Origin: Zasmidium citrigriseum
Taxonomy: Eukaryota; Ascomycota; Dothideomycetes; Mycosphaerellales; Mycosphaerellaceae
DNA: 64,000 nucleotides
Assembly (NCBI GenBank): GCA_002786025.1
Contig: NHNW01000012.1
Location: 620,001 to 684,000 of the forward strand
Reading direction: 5' to 3'
Position 1 is the stretch's first letter. Each line of letters opens with the position of its first letter. Of this stretch, positions 1 to 10,053 are shown in pieces. Both the position numbers and the translations under genes were made by a program. The notes below the pieces were generated by a model. It was not told the DNA's origin. It worked only from the letters and a program-made list of their open reading frames with translations, and did not search any database.

Positions 1-312
1 AGTGATCAGGTTGACGGGATGAAACGATGGCAAAAGCGCGGGAGCAAGGGCGCAGTTCAGGCATTGAAAGCAGATGAACTGGCTGACCTTGATGCTGACG
101 AAGTGGCCGATGCTTGCATAAGATGCGAAAAGGGAGGCGAGGATGGCACCATGGGCTTCTTCGTCGCGGGCTTCATAAGAGATGGCGAAGAGCATGATGC
201 CGTGATACCAGATGGAGGCAAGAACGGAGCACTGGACAACTCGAATGAAACGATCGAAGACGAACAAGACGAAGAGTGGAACGGGTTCAGCGAGGAAGAA
301 ACATAAGGCATT
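1..312 (-). CDS. Partial hydrophobic reading frame at window edge
   Basis: The minus-strand frame is open from about 312 to the left edge and has no stop. It reads as a membrane protein: a Phe/Leu/Val-rich stretch in the first 30 codons, then a segment around Met-Leu-Phe-Ala-Ile and an Ala/Ser-rich hydrophobic stretch. The opposite strand gives only a very acidic 95-residue frame, which is what a hydrophobic coding strand leaves in its complement. There is no clear start, and an in-frame stop lies just upstream at 313-315, so a splice acceptor would be needed near 312. The family is not recognised. The call could be wrong, because the frame is short and cut by the edge. Confidence 0.28.
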
Positions 313-456
313 TTACGACAAACGCTTTCGATTCAGGGCGAACCCGTCTCTGTTGGTCCGGCCAGGCTCGCGCCCAGCTATCCTAATGCCCAAGTACCTC
401 CTTCGCCCGCTTCATGTCGTCGTCGAAGTCATAGCAGCAGCTTCTCTTGCAACCGC

Positions 457-1127
457 TTACGAGCCATAGGCACGAGTATCCCGACCGATCTTATTCTCCG
501 CCGCGACCGTCTCCGCACCCTCTGGCAGCCGCTCCTCAGCAGCTGGCACGTCCGACCGACCCACAGTCGCCTCGTCCTTGTTCAGAGCACGCTGGCCAGC
601 GAAAGCCGGATCCTTCGCGTTGATGGCGTCCTGGCGACCGTCGAGACCCTGACCTGGGTTCTTGCGGCCGTGCTGGCCGTCGTGATGAAGCTCCTGAGAG
701 GTCATGCCAGCGCCAGGGTGGCCAAGGCCAGTGTGGACGTCAGCGGAGCTGGCGCCGCCGAGAGTCTCGCTCGCGGAAGCATTGCTCGCAACTGGTGGCG
801 CTTCGTTGGTGGGGTTTGGCCTACGGATTGTCAATGTCCATCTCAAATTCTTCGACAATGCTGTTGACATACTGGAAGGTGCGGTCGGCGGGAGCAGATC
901 CAGCTGGGAGCGTCTTGGCCTCGAACTCTGGGACCGCGTCGTTGCCAACAAGCTGGCCAGGTTGATGCTAATAATAGCTTCTGTTAGTAAGCGATATCGA
1001 CGTCGTCTTTGACCTCATCACTCACGCCCTTGGTGGTGAGAGGCTCATCTCTCTCGACACGCGGCTTGAACTCGCCGCTGCCGCCCTCTGGAGCCATGGG
1101 ACCGTCTGGGTTACGAGTGGTCGACAT
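457..1127 (-). CDS. Conserved small fungal protein of unknown function, three exons
   Basis: Exons are 1127-1026, 967-873 and 820-457, giving 186 aa. The introns are 58 and 52 bp; the first has donor GTGAGT, branch TACTAAC and acceptor TAG, and the second has donor GTATGT. The product is hydrophilic and rich in Gly, Ala, Glu and His. It begins with a Met-Ser-Thr-Thr-Arg-Asn-Pro-Asp-Gly-Pro stretch and has a middle segment with LGGASSADVHTGLGHPG followed by ELHHDGQHGRK. I recall this pattern from many ascomycete proteins annotated only as hypothetical; this is memory, not a search. It has no signal peptide, membrane segment or catalytic motif and looks largely disordered. The start is the first ATG in frame with the spliced product. 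Confidence 0.8.
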
Positions 1128-2003
1128 GGTGAAGAGATTGCTGTCTTTTGGTGTATTCGGTGTCGAAAAGGGGTTTCTGTGAGTGGCGACAACGTCGAAG
1201 AGTTGGAAATGGGTTTGGGGTTGTGTGCTTGAAAGAGCACGACGAGCTCTTAAGACTGCTCTCCAACGAAAAGTTTAGAGCTCTGGCACGCGACCTTTCG
1301 TTCCTGCGTCAAGATGATGCAAATGGCGAGAGGCTTGGCAGTATCAAATGCATGACGATGGAGGGGCTTGGAGGGGCTGTTTCACAGCCTAGCATCAGCC
1401 ATCCTCATTAGTGACGCAGACGAAAGACAGGACTGTGGGTTTCTGTATACGCAACAATCACTCTGTCGCAAGTGTTCTGTTGGTCTGCCTGGATGGCCCC
1501 TCAGTCTTGGCGATACATTTGAAAGACTCCCAGGAACCACCATACCTGATTACAACTCGACTTACAACTCGACATACCACTGGAAAATGTCGATGCGCCA
1601 TACCTTCACGCAGGGTGAAAGGCAGAGGTAAGCGTCTTTTGCTACTTTCATTGCGAAGATGACTTTGGATCTAGATCATGGTCCTTTCCTCTTATACTTT
1701 CATCGCGTGTTGTTCACACGTCGTCCTCCGTTCCCAAGAACGAAACAAGCATCAACATGAGATTCTTCCATCAACCTCCAACGGCCGAAATGATTCTCGA
1801 GACTGACTTAAAAACGATGGAATCGCCTCATCCTCCCGCTTTACCCATTTAGGCAACCCAAAAGCACGACATCAGTCGCCGCTTTTTTCTTGATCAACTT
1901 CATCTCAACTTCATGATTTTAGGCCAACTTCATTAACCTCACCGGTCGAGTTCTGTGTCAACTTCGAATCGCGGTGTTTGAGCCGGCAAGAAGTCTTTCC
2001 CTC
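1128..2003. other. Intergenic spacer
   Basis: This stretch lies between two divergent genes and holds both promoters. Only short overlapping frames are present and none looks coding. A 12-bp unit (ttacaactcgac) occurs twice near 1550-1575. Pyrimidine-rich stretches just upstream of the permease start fit a fungal core promoter. Nothing else stands out. Confidence 0.6.
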
Positions 2004-3845
2004 ATGTTCGGCCCAAAGCAGGCCGATAAGCCTGGGGCTTATCATGGCGGATTCGAATCACCAGAAGTTGAGCCTGTGGTCGACGACAGTACCAGGCAAG
2101 AGATCGATCCGGATAGCGGCGTTAAAAGGGGGCTGAAGAATCGACATCTGTCAATGATGGCGTTGGCTGGAATCATCGGACCAGGACTACTCGTCGGATC
2201 AGGTGGTGCTTTGGAGAATGGGGGTCCGGCATCGCTTCTTATCGGATTTGGAGTCATTGGCATCATTGCGTTCAGCATCATGCAGTCTCTGGGAGAGGTT
2301 ACGACACTATATCCAGGAGGAGGAGCTTTTGTGTCGCTGGCAGAAAGATTCGTTGATAAGGGCTTTGCCGTTGCAGTTGGATGGGTGAGTTTATCCTCTC
2401 TCCTCCGAACAGTCTCAACTAAGGCAGACAGAACTACTTCATCATCTGGGCCGCCGTCTTATCGAACGAATACAACGTCATCACCAGCATCTTCGTGTTC
2501 TGGAGCGATAAGATACCCATCTGGGGCTACTTTCTGATCTTCTGGGCTGCGTTCATGGCATTCCAACTGATTGGTGTCGAGGCATTCGGAGAAGCAGAGT
2601 TCTGGTTGGCGTTGGTCAAACTGCTTGGACTTACCGCATATTTTATCTTTGCTATCATCTACGCTTCGGGTGGGCTGGTAGGCCAAGACCACGCCCTTGG
2701 ATTCAGATACTGGCACGACCCAGGGCCATGGAACGGTAATGGATTTCGAGGTGTTGCGGCTGTATTTGTGTTTTGCTCGACATTCTATGCTGGCGTGGAG
2801 TCGGTTGCTGTTGCAGCGACGGAGACCAGGAATCCCGGAGTCGCTGTGCCTTCGGCCATCCGCCAGGTCTTCTGGAGAATCATTGTAAGATCTAATACAA
2901 CGATCGTACTATGGCAATGACCCCGGCTGACTGCCACTAGTTTATCTACATGGGTTCGGCATTCTTCTATGGCCTTACATGCCCGGCGAACGCACCACAG
3001 TTGGTTGACGGGTCAAGTCGTTCGCTTCAAAGTCCCATGACAGTGGCAATCCAGACGGCTGGATGGGAAGGCGGAGTCCATCTGGTAGCTTCTCTTTCTC
3101 CTTCCAAGTGTTACATCCGCTGACAAGTCCAGATCAACGCTTTCATCTTCGTGACCTGCCTGAGCGCGGTAAACAGCTCGATATACATCGGTTCCCGAAC
3201 CTTACTTTACATGGCTCAACGCGGTCTCGCCCCTAAGTTTCTCGGATGGACAAGTAATAGAGGAGTTCCAGTCTTTGCTCTAGTCTTGACTAATGCCGTC
3301 GGGGCTTTAAGTATGATGAACGTCAGCACTGGAGCCAGCAAGGCGTATTCGTATATCGTCAACCTCAGTGGCGTCTCTACCTTCTTGGTCTGGGGCTCTA
3401 TTTCGTTCATCCATATCAGGTGAGTCTGAAAGCCAGAAGCTATTGCTCATACTACAACAGCCGCTAACGACTTGTTCTCCTGTACAGATTCCGCTCAGCC
3501 TGGAAGAAACAAGGCCGCTCACCAGACGAGCTACCATACAAGTCCATGCTCTATCCATGGAATGCGTACTTCGGACTAGGAGCCAACCTCTTTCTTGCCC
3601 TCGTACAAGGCTGGACGACATTGTCGCCATTCAAAGCTGGGAACTTTGTCGACGCGTACATTCTGCTGCCGCTGTTTCCAGTGATCTGGATTGTGTTCAA
3701 GGTCGTGAACAAAACGCAGTACTGGCGGTCATGGGAAGTCGATCTCGACTCTGGGAGGAGGACAGATCTGGACGAGGCAAAGTCACGAAATACCACGAAA
3801 AGGAACTCCGGCTGGTGGCAAAGAGCAACAAGAATATTCAAATGA
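2004..3845 (+). CDS. Amino acid permease (APC superfamily, fungal YAT type)
   Basis: Exons are 2004-2384, 2432-2884, 2941-3084, 3133-3419 and 3488-3845, giving 540 aa. It should import amino acids by proton symport at the plasma membrane; substrate cannot be read from the sequence. After a hydrophilic N-terminus of about 45 residues, the first helix carries the family signature LKNRHLSMMALAGIIGPGLL. This is followed by the GE-x-x-x-x-YPGGGAF region of helix 3 and the ATETRNPG loop motif typical of yeast AGP/GAP permeases. About 12 hydrophobic segments can be counted and the length is normal for the family. The ATG at 2004 is chosen because the reading frame upstream has only a GTG. All introns keep frame across conserved blocks. 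It has no obvious pathway partner nearby. Confidence 0.9.
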
Positions 3846-4233
3846 AATGGCCATTAGTACGCTTGCCGGTTCTCGTGATAGAAAGCTTGAAATACCTCTA
3901 CATGTATTCAGGAAAGCCTCACGGCAAGGGTCTACGAACGAGGTGTCTTTTGATTCCTCATGTCGTATGCAAAGCGACACTGTCCTCGTTGGAAGACTCA
4001 TTTCGGCCACGGTTTCAGGCACATAACCGGTCGTCTCTGGAGAATTGCGGAAGACTGCACTAGTGAGGGATCGTCGAGCAAGGGAGTTAGATTGAGACTG
4101 TTGGAACGGATAATCTTTGGAAAAGCGACAGACGCCAAGAGCTGCGAATACTTTTAAGACACACTGGATCTGCTGGATCAAAACAAAAGTCCCCAAACAA
4201 CTTCTACCCAACCCCGAACAACACTAGAACAAG
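3846..4233. other. Intergenic spacer
   Basis: This is the 3' flank of the permease and the promoter of the secreted-protein gene. The last 50 bases before the ATG are C/A-rich with almost no G, a common leader type for well expressed ascomycete genes. An antisense frame here has no recognisable features. Confidence 0.5.
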
Positions 4234-4833
4234 ATGCAGGCCAAACTCTTCGCTCTCGCAGCCGTGATGGCCACCGCCTTCGCTCAGGAGGGCCCCTGCC
4301 AGGATGCCTACAATCAGTGCGTGGCGTCCGGAGAGGTCGAGGTCAAATGCAGCTGTGACCGCACTGCTTGTTTCGGCGAAGACGCCGCTCGAATCCGCGA
4401 ATGGTGCGCTTCTGCCATTGCAAACGCAACCCGATCTGCCACTCCGACGACCTCGAGGGCCATCATCACCGGAACTCCAGGCAGCCAGCCTCCAGGCCAG
4501 ACACCCATCACGGCCCCAGAGGGCTCTCTCGCACTTGGCGAGACTTGCTCGGACGACCGCCAATGCGCAAGTGGCGTTGAGTGCTGGGGAAGCAATGCCA
4601 TGATCATTCGCCGCTGCGGCAACTTCAACGCCGGTTGCACCAACGACTCCCAGTGTGCCTACAACACTTGCAACAACGGCCTTTGCAATGGATTCTTGCC
4701 ATCTTCTGCTTTCCCGGCTGCTACTCAGTCTTCCAACAGCACGGCTTCGATCACGGCGTCCTCCTTTTTCCCGGTGATCACGAATGGCACTGCTCTCTTG
4801 CCTAACGCAACTGGTACTTTCGGTAAGATCTGA
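4234..4833 (+). CDS. Small secreted cysteine-rich protein, effector-like
   Basis: Single exon, 199 aa. An N-terminal signal peptide (about residues 1-17, ending AlaPheAla) is followed by 14 cysteines in two blocks. The first has six cysteines between residues 21 and 65. The second has eight between about 106 and 155, with two short C-x5-C elements, after a Thr/Pro/Ser-rich linker. The tail is Ser/Thr-rich with several N-x-S/T sites, and there is no GPI-type hydrophobic end. Small size, signal peptide and many paired cysteines fit an apoplastic effector or cell-wall-associated protein. I do not recognise a named family, and no enzyme motif is visible. The C/A-rich leader just upstream supports the chosen start. 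Confidence 0.82.
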   Translation: MQAKLFALAAVMATAFAQEGPCQDAYNQCVASGEVEVKCSCDRTACFGEDAARIREWCASAIANATRSATPTTSRAIITGTPGSQPPGQTPITAPEGSLALGETCSDDRQCASGVECWGSNAMIIRRCGNFNAGCTNDSQCAYNTCNNGLCNGFLPSSAFPAATQSSNSTASITASSFFPVITNGTALLPNATGTFGKI

Positions 4834-5611
4834 CCTGGACCATCAACGTGCCAACAATACTGACTATTATGACAGTGACTGCGTACTCAAAGTGAAAGAG
4901 GGATGATGCATTCAGCACCACGCTTCGACTCGCAGGTAGCTGTTTGAGACGAAGCAGCACGTTCTAGGAATCGTTGGGTCCGCGGTCGCTTTTTCGCCGT
5001 TTAGACGCAGGAAGGCGAGCATCGTCCCGGATTGTTGTCTCTGTGTACCCGAGAGTTGTTCACAGCCCTTCGACGCATCTGATGGAATGTTGGGCCTAGA
5101 CAAATCAAAACAATTTCAACACCTAGAAGCGTTCAGAATGCTGCTCACGGCCAGTCTTTATACATGATCAATCAACAAGGCCTGCCCAAAACCACAATCA
5201 TTATTCATCAACAACTCTCCTCAAACGAGAAATCCGCGTTCGTCAAGGAGTCAATCAAAGACTTGGCTCTCCATAGCTTCGTCGCTGACCAGGTTCGCAG
5301 AGACCGGCTCCATACGACCCCGGCGCCAATCCATGTCTCCACGAGTTCCTCCCTCTCCGGCCCAAGGATCCCCAGTCTACGCGGCCGAGTAATTTCGGTG
5401 GACAAGAGATTGGGTTCTGGGCCGGGAGTCAACGGCCTTTGGGATTTTGCGATGTACGAGCGGTATATACACAAATGTCCCTTTGAAACTCTGAACGTCA
5501 CGTTCTACTCAGGCCAAAAGTCACTCGTTTGATCGATTTACTAAGATAATCCTTTCATTTCATTGCCGCACCCACAAGCTCGACCAGCAAACTATCAAAT
5601 TTCAATTCACG
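4834..5611. other. Intergenic spacer between two secreted-protein genes
   Basis: No convincing gene. A 122-codon frame at 5164-5532 starts with an ATG but has no recognisable domain and runs into the promoter of the next gene. A TATATA element sits near 5462, about 150 bases upstream of the next ATG. Confidence 0.5.
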
Positions 5612-6130
5612 ATGCTTTCCGGAATCCTCAGCCTTCTCGTCCTCGCAGGCGCATCCACCGCAGCCAGCATCCAACAACGAACCTTCCCAGCGAGCAATGT
5701 CACCGTTCTGGCCCAGGGCAAGACTACCAACTCGACCGGCGGCGAGGCACATGTGGCGATTGGAGGAGTTCTGAGCCCGTTCGGTAGCATTGGTGCTGGA
5801 TGTGGAGTGAACTGGGACAATGGTGTTGCGTATGGAGGTAGGCAGATTGTTGGACTCGTTCAATGGACGATGGACTGATTATGTCAATTTTCAGGTGGTC
5901 TTAATGCCGGATCAGACGCCTTTGGCCTGGGCGGTGGCTACAAGATTACTCCAACGGCCATGGAAGTCGGCACGGGTATTGGCATCAACACATCGAACTC
6001 GAGCGCAAACGTCAACTTCAAGGGTCACACCAATGGGACTTTCGAGCTTAGGTTCGAGTCTTCCAGCCCGTTTGCCTGTGTTCCGTCGAACGTTGAGGGA
6101 AGCAACGTGGTCGTTTGCAGCACCATATAG
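5612..6130 (+). CDS. Small secreted glycine-rich protein
   Basis: Exons are 5612-5837 and 5895-6130, giving 153 aa. A signal peptide covers about residues 1-18 (Leu/Ala-rich, ending ThrAlaAlaSer). The mature part is Gly/Ser/Asn-rich with four or five N-glycosylation sequons and three cysteines, two of them near the C-terminus. The intron (57 bp, GTAGGC...TTTTCAG) splits a Gly-Gly-Gly run, and the splice keeps the glycine-rich register, which supports it. No family is recognised. It follows another secreted-protein gene on the same strand about 780 bp away, so the two may form a small secretome patch. An effector or cell-wall protein is plausible but not shown. Confidence 0.72.
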
Positions 6131-6512
6131 GGGATGGAGGATGATACCTTTTCATTGGAGCGTGCATTTGCGGGATACTGTTTTGGTACAGGTTCGTTGA
6201 GAGCGTACAATAGACATAGATTCGGCATGTCTTGCATTATTGTTTGAGCAGCTGATGCGTTTCTCATTGGAGTTCATTGAAATCTACGCAAGTCAGCATC
6301 AAGGCACCCCACCAAAAGACTGGCACGAACTTACCATTACCACTTGTTGATGAGCATCTCAACGAGAAGGCACAAAACTGATCGGTACAAAGTACCCACC
6401 CCAATGGCCCGGTGGACATCCCTCATATTTGACAAGCAGACGGTTGTCGTCTTGTACTGGCGAAGTCCTGTATCACAACTTCGATCAGTCCATGATGAAT
6501 TCATAGCTCAAG
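6131..6512. other. Intergenic spacer
   Basis: This is the 3' flank of the secreted-protein gene. I see no gene or repeat here. Confidence 0.5.
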
Positions 6513-6674
6513 TCATCCATACCAAATCTCAACTCTCCCCGGCTTCTGCCCGGCTCCGAGACTTCCTGGAATAGGATCGGTGTTGACGAGCCAGGCTCGG
6601 ACTTCTTTGATCATTTGCTCTTTCTGGGGATGGTTCAGGAGTCCGAAGACCATGTCGATTTGGGTGTTGGCCAT
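6513..6674 (-). CDS. Short unrecognised frame, possible microprotein or gene remnant
   Basis: This 53-codon ATG-to-stop frame starts Met-Ala-Asn-Thr-Gln-Ile-Asp-Met-Val-Phe and is helical and amphipathic in character, with a central KEQMIKEVRAWL segment and a Gly/Pro-rich tail. Codon use looks ordinary for the region and the frame seems more protein-like than the longer Ser/Pro/Arg-rich frames overlapping it. It could be a small gene, the last exon of a longer gene reaching up to 6960, or a remnant. Confidence 0.28.
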   Translation of the reverse strand: MANTQIDMVFGLLNHPQKEQMIKEVRAWLVNTDPIPGSLGAGQKPGRVEIWYG

Positions 6675-7126
6675 TGTTTTTAGTGGTCAGGAACAGAGGC
6701 TGGTGAGGAGGAGGCAAAGTTGCGACTTGGATGAGCTGGGAACTGGATGGCATTGTTGAGCCCTTTTGTAGACGTTTGGTCTCCCATCGTTTTCCACCAT
6801 CGTGAAGCCTCTCGTAGTCCAGGTGGTCTTGGTCTCTCGTAGCGCCAGCCACACGGTCAAGCCGATCGTCGAGGCGGGCGTAACAGCAGGGGCTCGCAGA
6901 AGCGTTCTTGGTAGCGAGCCAATGGCTTGCGCATGAAGACCAGGTGTAGTGGGCATGTCCAAACAGTCTCGAAATCAGCGATGAATGGAGAGGCTGGCGT
7001 GCAGACCTCAGCTTCAACTGACCTGCAGGATAGGCGAAATGAGGATGGACTGCACAGGGAGAAGAACTCGTTGCAATTCCATTACGCCCATGCAAGCCCC
7101 GAAGATCGAGACAATAGCTTCACAAC
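6675..7126. other. Spacer with overlapping low-quality frames
   Basis: Minus-strand frames of 90-190 codons overlap here, but they are rich in Ser, Arg, His and Pro and show no domain. Some of this may be the 3' untranslated region of the receptor gene. Confidence 0.4.
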
Positions 7127-8416
7127 TCATTGCAAGACATCCGACTCTTCATTACCATCTTCCATCCTGATCTTCTGCGGACTCTCAATGTCATTGAGAT
7201 CAAGATGGACCTGCCTCTCAAAACTGCCAAAGCTTTGAGCGTCGGCGTTGCTGTTCACTCTCTCCACAAACTCTTCGCCTTCGATGTTGGGAGTGCTCTC
7301 AATGTGAACCACCGTCTCTGCTTTGATTCTTCTGCCTCTACTGAAGAGCCTCTCCAGGCTGTCGCTTTTGAGGTGTACCATTTCAGGTGATTCAACGTCC
7401 GTCGTAAGGCCTGGGCCTCCTTCGATAGTCGTGACTGTACGACAGCGGTGGTCAGCGCGACCGCGTGTTCGATTCCAAGTCGAGAATGTCTCAAGTGCGT
7501 GAACGTCTCCGTTAGGCATTGCGGGCCCGAAGATGAGCGATTTGCGTGTGATCGTATACAGGAGGACATCGAGCCAGCCGTTAGAGCACATCATCACGCC
7601 GATGACCGTGAATTCAGTGAAGCCGACTTTGTCACCAGCTACCAGCCTCAGTCGACCAACAACGGCCGGCAGTGTGCAGACGACGTAGACGATGGGATAG
7701 AATATCACACTCCGTGCTGCAGACTCTGCTCTCAGCTGTGACACATCGGAATCGGCGTAGAAGAACCCTCTTATCCGTCGCCAGAGGACGATGAACATCA
7801 AAGAGTAGATCAAGACCGTACCGAACTCGACGGCTAGGATCCATAGGTAATGGAACCAGATCCTCTGATCCATATATTTCTCGTTGATCCAACACCACGG
7901 CCCAGCCCTCATGTAGAAGTCTCCGGGGTGCATAATGATGCCGATGGTAGCGAGGAAGTAGTTGAAGGTCCAGAGACAGATGATCGTCACAAGGAATGGC
8001 GTGTACCCCAATCTCCAGTCAAAGACGATATCTGCGAAGAGATGGATGGCCATGGCGAATGTGAAGATGGCACTACCGACGTCTCCTGCGTTGAGGAACC
8101 AGCCTTGTGTCCAACATGTTGGAGTCGACGCCGTAATGCTGTTGTTCCTCACCCACTCCACATTCAAAGAGAAGCCAATGGCTTGCTGCAGATCGGCCAG
8201 AATCAGATTCAAGAGAAGTGCAACGTATTGATTGATGCGGGCGTGGGCTCGATGCTTCCAAGTAATGAAACGAAACGATAGGTGGGCGAACAAGACCGTC
8301 GTTGTTATCAGCGAGAGGAAGGCCAGAACCGAAACAGCCGTCAAGCCGCGATGGAGCTCTGGTGGAAGAGGAGAGAGCGTACCAGATGCATCGGTCGGTT
8401 TGACTGCTCGTCGCAT
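7127..8416 (-). CDS. Seven-transmembrane G-protein-coupled receptor (fungal Git3/cAMP-receptor-like)
   Basis: Single exon, 429 aa. Seven hydrophobic helices lie within residues about 25-300. A Cys before helix 3 and a Trp-Cys-Trp in extracellular loop 2 could form the usual disulphide. The third cytoplasmic loop carries a WRRIRG motif, and helix 7 ends with the basic TRKS sequence typical of fungal carbon- and cAMP-type receptors. The last 125 residues form a hydrophilic, charged, Ser-rich cytoplasmic tail, the usual site of phosphorylation and G-protein coupling. By family it would signal through a heterotrimeric G protein from the plasma membrane; the ligand is unknown. I cannot separate the Git3/Gpr1 and Dicty-CAR subfamilies by eye. 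The first in-frame ATG is used. Confidence 0.82.
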   Translation of the reverse strand: MRRAVKPTDASGTLSPLPPELHRGLTAVSVLAFLSLITTTVLFAHLSFRFITWKHRAHARINQYVALLLNLILADLQQAIGFSLNVEWVRNNSITASTPTCWTQGWFLNAGDVGSAIFTFAMAIHLFADIVFDWRLGYTPFLVTIICLWTFNYFLATIGIIMHPGDFYMRAGPWCWINEKYMDQRIWFHYLWILAVEFGTVLIYSLMFIVLWRRIRGFFYADSDVSQLRAESAARSVIFYPIVYVVCTLPAVVGRLRLVAGDKVGFTEFTVIGVMMCSNGWLDVLLYTITRKSLIFGPAMPNGDVHALETFSTWNRTRGRADHRCRTVTTIEGGPGLTTDVESPEMVHLKSDSLERLFSRGRRIKAETVVHIESTPNIEGEEFVERVNSNADAQSFGSFERQVHLDLNDIESPQKIRMEDGNEESDVLQ

Positions 8417-8799
8417 TGCTGTATTTCATTCGAAGTTGCTGGCGATGCTGAAGTCCGAATCTCACTGAAGATCGATCACACCGCCGGGTGGGGATGGAAG
8501 AAGCCCTCCATGAAGACGTGTTCGGTCTCGTGTTGCGTGTTCGGTATCGGGAATCAGGGAATTCTCGTCTCCTGCGCTCAGATCACAAGATGTGTAGAAG
8601 TGTGGTGTCACTCCTTTTCGTCAAGCCCTCGAATTGAAAAAGTACTTTGCCCAAGAAATCTTCTCGAAGATTGAATTCCAATACAAAGTCGCAGTTGCAC
8701 CCGCATCTGGCGCGATTACCAACTCTCAGGGAGAGTTATGCATTAAGAACCCTGCGCTCGGGAGGGTTCTTTGCTAGATCTAGTGAAGTCAGATCGAAG
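8417..8799. other. Intergenic spacer
   Basis: Promoter side of the receptor gene and 3' side of the next minus-strand gene. I see nothing specific in it. Confidence 0.5.
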
Positions 8800-9514
8800 T
8801 CAAATGTTTTGTCGAAGTTCTGCCGACGTTCTTCGAAGCCACGATGATGAACCTTCTTTTTCCTTGCTTGTCTCACCCAAGCGCACCATTGTCTTGATAT
8901 GGTCGCGAACATGGTGATCTCTTTGAGAAAACGTGATCGGTGTGCACTTCCCCAGCGTCGGAGGTCGTTTTGTAAAGGCTGAAATCTTTCTCATCTCGTC
9001 CTCAAAGTCGTCCTTCGGGACATTCGGACTTATCGATATGACCTGATCGCTGACGAGCGAGTGGACGCAGGAACCGGGTGCGCAGATAATTAGCAAGGGT
9101 CGGTAAGGCGTGCCATGGTCTTCGAAAGCCTCCTCGTCGCTTGCGCTCGTGAGTCGCAAGGGTAGCTCGATACACGAGGCACTTCTTGACACAACCCTAA
9201 GTGACGGGGCTTCCCGTGTGAAAGTCATCGACGTTGGTGGCTCGTGTATATTGGGGTCTGCAATTGAAACAACCGCATCTTCCAGCCAGGGCGTGAGAAG
9301 AGATTCCAGTGCTTGAAGCCTACCGGTACTGCATACACAGCGGAAGGCATCGATACCGCATGTGTAGAGCAAGAGCCGTGACAAGCAGCAGATCCGTAGC
9401 CATGACCAGCCGGGAGGTTAAGGAAAACCAGCCTGAAAGAAGAAGCCCAACCCCAGTTTCTAGAACTGGTTGATTTGCCGGCATCCCCAGACCTGTCAGC
9501 CAGTCTCCTCGCAT
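8800..9514 (-). CDS. Unrecognised two-exon gene with a hydrophobic N-terminus
   Basis: Proposed exons are 9514-9337 and 9278-8800, giving 218 aa. The 58-bp intron (GTATGC...GGAAG) joins a hydrophobic leader frame to a soluble frame without loss of register. Residues about 15-50 contain two hydrophobic stretches that could be one or two membrane helices. The remainder is soluble, with an IICAPGSC motif and a charged C-terminal 50 residues rich in Lys, Arg and Glu. No family is recognised. Without the intron, a 194-codon frame starting at 9384 would remain. Further upstream exons are possible. Confidence 0.42.
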
Positions 9515-10053
9515 CGGATGCGTGTCCGCGGTGGAGAGAGATTAAGATGTCTATGCAGCCTCATCATCCCTGAGAGTTGGTCTTTCGCACGTAAGGAGAA
9601 CCATGGACGTGGAACGAGATTGCTGGCAGAGCGCATGTCGGGCGTTGGGTCCAGATTCGAGTCCGTCTCGAGGATGACCTTGGCTTTCCTGGATTGTGAT
9701 GATGGTGGTAGTCATGAGAGATGGGAGGGAGAGAGAAGGTTGGTGTGGAGGATTGAAAACGTGTGAGACTTTGGGAGCAGGAGCGAGGTGGCACTTGCGC
9801 TTGGGGCTCGGGAAAGTCAGCCGAGGATTCACTTGATTCTGGGCTTAGCGCGACGCACGGACGCCTCGTCACGGATACGACTGGATTATTGTTAGAGAGG
9901 TAACGCCAAGCATCGTACCACGACCACAGGTACACGTTACTGATGTCTCAACTCGTGAATATACCCTAATAGCGCCATCCCTATTCCTCGAATCCAAACA
10001 AACGGGTATCATGCAAGCCTACCAAGAAATCTCCACAAACGCCTCGCCTCCTC
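9515..10053. other. Intergenic spacer
   Basis: Two overlapping minus-strand frames (9551-9832 and 9564-9935) are Ser/Pro/His-rich, have no domain and are probably chance. The stretch contains the promoter of the preceding minus-strand gene and the 3' end of the peroxidase. Confidence 0.45.

Noticed and set aside
3783..4211. 142-codon minus-strand frame behind the permease
   Set aside because: Mostly antisense to the permease end and its 3' flank, Ser-rich, without a domain or a good start context.
5164..5532. 122-codon plus-strand frame before the second secreted protein
   Set aside because: It has an ATG but no signal peptide or domain, and it occupies the promoter of the next gene.
6529..7095. 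188-codon minus-strand frame
   Set aside because: Composition dominated by Ser, Arg, His and Pro and no family signal; a better-looking short frame overlaps it.
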